DNA from: Thermotogota bacterium ADurb.Bin062
GTDB lineage: Bacteria > Thermotogota > Thermotogae > MWEM01
Direction of reading: 5' to 3'
Assembly: GCA_002071085.1 (NCBI GenBank)
Contig: MWEM01000008.1
Coordinates: 1-64,000 of the forward strand
DNA length: 64,000 bases
Translations under genes and position numbers: made by a program
Notes under the pieces: model-generated
What the model was told of the DNA's origin: nothing
The model's input: the letters and a program-made list of their open reading frames with translations, nothing else
Database searches by the model: none
In this document: positions 60,866 to 64,000 of the stretch, one piece after another
Layout: the number at the start of each line of letters is the position of its first letter
Numbering within the stretch: position 1 is the stretch's first letter

Positions 60866-61489
60866 TTAGTAGGCTTCTCGTTTCTTCAGGTAATTGATAG
60901 GCACACGTATTTTTTCCAATATCTCCTTCACTTCGGAGACGTTATTTGAGTCAATTCTCAAATACACTTCCCGAAAGGCTTTTCCGCCCGTCGACAAATG
61001 CTCTTTTTTGTAAGTCAGTATCGAGAGAATGTTGATATTATAAAACGCGAGGAGGTCGACCAGGGTTTTCAGTTTGCCTGGCGTATCTTCCAACAATAAG
61101 GATATCGACATCCCGCCTTCGTCGAATGCCGCGACCTGGGTGAAAGCCTCCAGTATTTCGAAGATCGTGATGCACCCTAACAGACGCCTCTGGCTATCTA
61201 AAACGGGGACGAGCATCTCGTGGTTTTCCATGAGCAGAAGCGCGACGTCTTCGAGCGTATCGTCCTCTTCTACGAAAAACTCGGGGTTGCTGCTGTAATC
61301 GATCGCTTTTTCCGTTTTTTCCGCATCCTTAAAGTCTTCGTAGTGAAGGATTCCGAGATAAAACCCGCGCTCGTCAACCACCGGGAGAGAGTTGACGTCT
61401 TCGTTCGAAAAAAACTTCTTGACGTCTTTTGGGTGCATATCACCGACCAGTCTGGGTTTTTCACGGTTGTACCACTCTCTAACGAACAC
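60866..61489 (-). CDS. CBS-pair plus ACT domain protein
   Basis: A 207-residue protein with two CBS motifs (about residues 12-125, LPVVDERGFYLGILHYEDF and VPVLDSQRRLLGCITIFEILEAF) and a C-terminal ACT domain (ISLLLEDTPGKLKTLVDLL). Such proteins bind small ligands, usually nucleotides and amino acids, and regulate partners. The GTG at 61489 with a GGGGGTG site gives a start like the Thermotoga maritima protein TM0892; longer starts at 61504 and 61546 lack sites. It sits between the flavoprotein pair and glgA, so it may link energy state to glycogen (inference). Confidence 0.82.
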   Translation of the reverse strand: MFVREWYNREKPRLVGDMHPKDVKKFFSNEDVNSLPVVDERGFYLGILHYEDFKDAEKTEKAIDYSSNPEFFVEEDDTLEDVALLLMENHEMLVPVLDSQRRLLGCITIFEILEAFTQVAAFDEGGMSISLLLEDTPGKLKTLVDLLAFYNINILSILTYKKEHLSTGGKAFREVYLRIDSNNVSEVKEILEKIRVPINYLKKREAY

Positions 61490-61573
61490 ACCAAACACCC
61501 CCATCAGAAAGAGATCGTTTGTACCCGTCGGTTCGCGCTTATGCACAAGTCGCGCAGAAAAAGGCGTTTTTTC

Positions 61574-62971
61574 TCAGCCGATCGTCCTCAGATAGTTCAT
61601 AATGCCTTTCGCGGCTGTTTTGCCGGCGCCCATCGCTTCGATGACCGTCGCGGCTCCCGTGACGATATCCCCACCCGCAAATACTCCCGGGACAGAGGTC
61701 ATCAACGTTTCGGGATCGACTTCGATATACCCCCATCGATTCAGCCGAACCTCTTTGAAGCCTTCCGAAAGGATGCGGTGAGCGGATTGGCCGATCGCTT
61801 CGATAACGCAATCACATTCCAGGGTTTCCTCAACGCCAGGCAACGGAACGGGTTTGCGTCGCCCGGAGGCATCCGGCTCTCCCAATCCCATCTTTTGTAT
61901 TCGCGCTCCTTTGACGCGAGAGTCCGAGTCAGGAAGGTATGCAATCGGGTTCGACAACCATAAGAATTCGACACCTTCTTCCATAGCATGGTGGTACTCT
62001 TCCCATCGCGCCGGCAGCTCCGTTTCAGTTCGGCGGTAGACGATCTTCACGGTCTGGGCGCCCAGCCGCAGTGCGCTCCTCGCGGCGTCCATCGCGACAT
62101 TCCCGCCTCCGACGACAATTACGTTTTTCCCTATGGTGATCGGCGTATCCGCATGTGGGAACCGAAACGCTTTCATCAGGTTGACCCGTGTCAAAAATTC
62201 ACTCGCCGAAAAAACACCGTTGAGGTTGGTTCCCGGGACATTCATAAACTTTGGCGCTCCCGCCCCGATTCCCAAAAAAATCGCCTGATACCGTTTTCGT
62301 ATTTCCTCAAAAAAAATTGTTTTTCCGACTATAAAATCTGTACGAAGGACGACGTCCAGCTTCCGTATCCCCTCTATTTCAGCGCGGACGATCTCTTTGG
62401 GTAACCGGAACTCCGGGATACCATAGGTCAGCACTCCGCCCGGTTCGTGGAGCGCTTCGAACACTTCTACCGCGTAGCCGTTTTGCGCGAGTTCGGCGGC
62501 GACCGTCAGACCCGCGGGACCCGATCCGACAACCGCGATCCGCTCGGTATGGGTGAGTTCGACGGGCGCGGGAGAGAATCCGGCTTTCCGTTTCCAATCG
62601 GCGGTGAAACGCTCGAGCCTGCCAATGGCGACAGGTTCGGAGTTTTTAATCTTCCCGACGGTACAACGCTCTTCGCATTGTTTTTCTTGCGGGCACACCC
62701 GACCACAAATGGCCGGAAGTCGGTTGGTCGCGTAGAGTATCTCCCAAGAGCGCTCCAAATCCTTTTCTTGAATGGCTTTGATAAAACCCGGAATATCGAT
62801 GGCGACGGGGCACCCTTGGATGCACGGGGCGTTTCGGCATTGGAGACAGCGGTCTGCTTCGGAGACGGCCTCTGTCAAAGAGTATCCGTCGTTGACCTCC
62901 AGAAAGTCTTTACGCCTTTCCTCCGGAGCGCGTTCGATCAATTTGGTCTTCTGTTTGGAACGGTTCAGCAT
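61574..62971 (-). CDS. sudA: NfnB/SudA-type NAD(P)-linked iron-sulfur flavoprotein subunit
   Basis: A 465-residue homologue of the glutamate synthase small subunit. The N-terminal part carries cysteine clusters for two [4Fe-4S] centres (CLQCRNAPCIQGCP, then CGRVCPQEKQCEERC). FAD and NAD(P) sites read VVGSGPAGL and VVGGGNVAMD. With SudB next to it, this is an NfnAB-type complex: ferredoxin-dependent NADH:NADP+ transhydrogenase, once called sulfide dehydrogenase. It is annotated as glutamate synthase in many genomes, but no large glutamate synthase subunit is present here. Confidence 0.9.
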   Translation of the reverse strand: MLNRSKQKTKLIERAPEERRKDFLEVNDGYSLTEAVSEADRCLQCRNAPCIQGCPVAIDIPGFIKAIQEKDLERSWEILYATNRLPAICGRVCPQEKQCEERCTVGKIKNSEPVAIGRLERFTADWKRKAGFSPAPVELTHTERIAVVGSGPAGLTVAAELAQNGYAVEVFEALHEPGGVLTYGIPEFRLPKEIVRAEIEGIRKLDVVLRTDFIVGKTIFFEEIRKRYQAIFLGIGAGAPKFMNVPGTNLNGVFSASEFLTRVNLMKAFRFPHADTPITIGKNVIVVGGGNVAMDAARSALRLGAQTVKIVYRRTETELPARWEEYHHAMEEGVEFLWLSNPIAYLPDSDSRVKGARIQKMGLGEPDASGRRKPVPLPGVEETLECDCVIEAIGQSAHRILSEGFKEVRLNRWGYIEVDPETLMTSVPGVFAGGDIVTGAATVIEAMGAGKTAAKGIMNYLRTIG

Positions 62972-62987
62972 ACGCGGCCTCTCCTTC

Positions 62988-63875
62988 TCATCGAGAATGC
63001 AACTGGTTTTCTAACCGGCAATGGTGAAACGAATCCGCTTCCTCGGTTTTGAACTGTTTCTGCCGAAGGAGGAGGTTATCCCAGTCAACCAGCCTTCCGT
63101 CGAATTCGGGCCCATCGACGCACGCAAAAAACATTTCGTTCCCTACCAAGACGCGGCATCCGCCGCACATCCCGGTGCCGTCGACCATGATCGGGTTCAA
63201 AGAAGTCCAGAGCGGGAAATCCAATCGTTTGGCTATTTCAGAACACATCTTCATCATAATCGTGGGCCCAACAGCCCAGCCCACATCGTAGGCGCCGGTG
63301 TTGGCGACGAGGTCGTTCATCGCGTCCGTCACGAAGCCCTTGCGTCCTTCGGATCCATCGTCAGTGCAGAGGACCAGGCGGTGAGCGATCGGTTTGAACT
63401 CGTCTTTCAAAATGAGTAAGTCTCGGGTTCGAGCCCCTAGAACGACGGTCACGTCGTTCCCGGCATGATATAAGCTCCCGGCGATCGGTAGAATCGCGGC
63501 GATTCCGACACCGCCCCCAATCACCAACACCTTCTTTCCTTCGACGACTTCGGACGGCTTCCCGAGGGGGCCTGCGAGGTTCAGCACCTGGTCTCCAGGC
63601 TTCAGAAGGCTCAGCTTATGGGTTGAAGTGCCAACCACTTGGAAGATTAGGCGGACGGCTCGCTTTTTCGCCTCCGTTTGTGCAATCGTTAACGGGATAC
63701 GCTCACCCTCCTCGTCGGCTCTGATCATTACGAATTGGCCGGCTTTCGCGTTTCGTGAGATCAAGGCCGCAGAGCCTTCTTCGGAAGTGGAAACGACGGT
63801 CATATCGTATATTTTTGGCGCGATTTTCGTTATGGTCGATACGATCTCTTGGGGTGGTTTGATCGGTGAGGTCAT
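62988..63875 (-). CDS. sudB: NfnA/SudB-type FAD/[2Fe-2S] subunit
   Basis: A 295-residue ferredoxin-NADP reductase-like protein. It has a FAD-binding segment (GERIPLTIAQT), an NAD-binding GGGVGIAAILPIAGSL, and C-terminal cysteines in DGTGMCGGCRVLVG and ACVDGPEFDG for a [2Fe-2S] cluster, as in the PyrK/SudB family. It pairs with SudA 16 bases downstream. AAGGAGAG precedes the start, 11 bases after the ileS stop. Confidence 0.9.
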   Translation of the reverse strand: MTSPIKPPQEIVSTITKIAPKIYDMTVVSTSEEGSAALISRNAKAGQFVMIRADEEGERIPLTIAQTEAKKRAVRLIFQVVGTSTHKLSLLKPGDQVLNLAGPLGKPSEVVEGKKVLVIGGGVGIAAILPIAGSLYHAGNDVTVVLGARTRDLLILKDEFKPIAHRLVLCTDDGSEGRKGFVTDAMNDLVANTGAYDVGWAVGPTIMMKMCSEIAKRLDFPLWTSLNPIMVDGTGMCGGCRVLVGNEMFFACVDGPEFDGRLVDWDNLLLRQKQFKTEEADSFHHCRLENQLHSR

Positions 63876-63886
63876 CCTTTCTCTCC

Positions 63887-64000
63887 TTATGTCAATCTAT
63901 TGGCATAGGTTTGCTGTCGGATGATCTGCGCGCAGCGGGGGCAGATATCCGGGTGAATCTGATCTTCTCCAATCTTGAGGTCATACTTCCAACACCTTTG
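63887..64000 (-). CDS. ileS: isoleucyl-tRNA synthetase, C-terminal end
   Basis: Only the last 37 codons are in the window. They read RCWKYDLKIGEDQIHP, then DICPRCAQII and a short tail, which is the zinc-binding C-terminus of IleS. The stop is at 63887-63889. The gene continues beyond the right edge and is first in this minus-strand cluster as far as seen. Confidence 0.85.
   Translation of the reverse strand, partial: QRCWKYDLKIGEDQIHPDICPRCAQIIRQQTYANRLT

Noticed and set aside
61574-62971. Glutamate synthase small subunit (gltD) as the call
   Set aside because: No large subunit is present and the neighbour is a SudB/NfnA-type protein, so an NfnAB-type complex is the better reading.
1-64000. 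tRNA and rRNA genes
   Set aside because: I looked through the gene-free stretches for tRNA-like T-loop (GGTTC-N-A) and acceptor patterns and found none I could support; a dedicated search could still find one.

Overview
The window reads as chromosome from an anaerobic bacterium, most likely Thermotogota or a close relative. The clues are an RpoC with a very long insertion after its N-terminal zinc ribbon, a CBS-ACT protein beside glgA and galT, NfnAB/SudAB-type flavoprotein genes, and a kce-kal pair from lysine fermentation. The heavy load of insertion-sequence debris would suit a mesophilic member such as a Mesotoga-like lineage. This placement is an inference from gene content; no marker was compared with a database.

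Left part (1 to about 41.6 kb) is an accessory region rich in conflict-type and signalling genes, separated by decayed insertion sequences and mosaic repeats. It holds an IS256-family transposase end, a TIR-NTPase-TPR protein (1141-4692), and a five-gene operon (5493-12508) of pseudokinase, PPP-type phosphatase, vWA, FHA-linked kinase and second vWA. Then come metK with a long leader, a methyltransferase-specificity fusion with a degenerate catalytic motif behind a structured RNA (15597-17587), and a MoxR ATPase plus vWA/metallopeptidase-like pair with a convergent SUMF1-fold gene (18680-22193). Next are a broken nuclease gene, an AAA/DUF4143 ATPase, rpoC alone without rpoB and bracketed by two copies of the same internally deleted ISL3 element, a GmrSD-like DUF262/DUF1524 protein, a membrane protein with three zinc-binding repeats, and a second MoxR/vWA/SUMF1-fold module (38018-41573).

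Right part (42.2-64 kb) is ordinary core genome. A + strand group carries a serine hydrolase, anmK, a GT4 glycosyltransferase and a membrane protein. Facing it is a long, tightly packed - strand run: ileS (end only), sudB, sudA, CBS-ACT, glgA, galT, a RemB-like gene, a TPR protein, an MFS transporter, a GGDEF protein, apt, pgi, obg, kal, kce, guaA and a DUF6062 gene. These serve peptidoglycan recycling, glycogen and sugar-phosphate metabolism, purine synthesis and salvage, lysine fermentation and NAD(P)H/ferredoxin balance.

A repeat family runs through the left part. Units are bounded by terminal inverted repeats starting GTGTGGGT and are filled with palindromic modules whose arms differ between copies but stay self-complementary. 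One copy lies inside the metK leader, and another repeat block has extended the second SUMF1-fold gene. The best candidates for an undescribed system are the kinase/PPP/vWA operon, the duplicated MoxR-vWA-SUMF1 modules, and the structured RNA with the methyltransferase-like gene.
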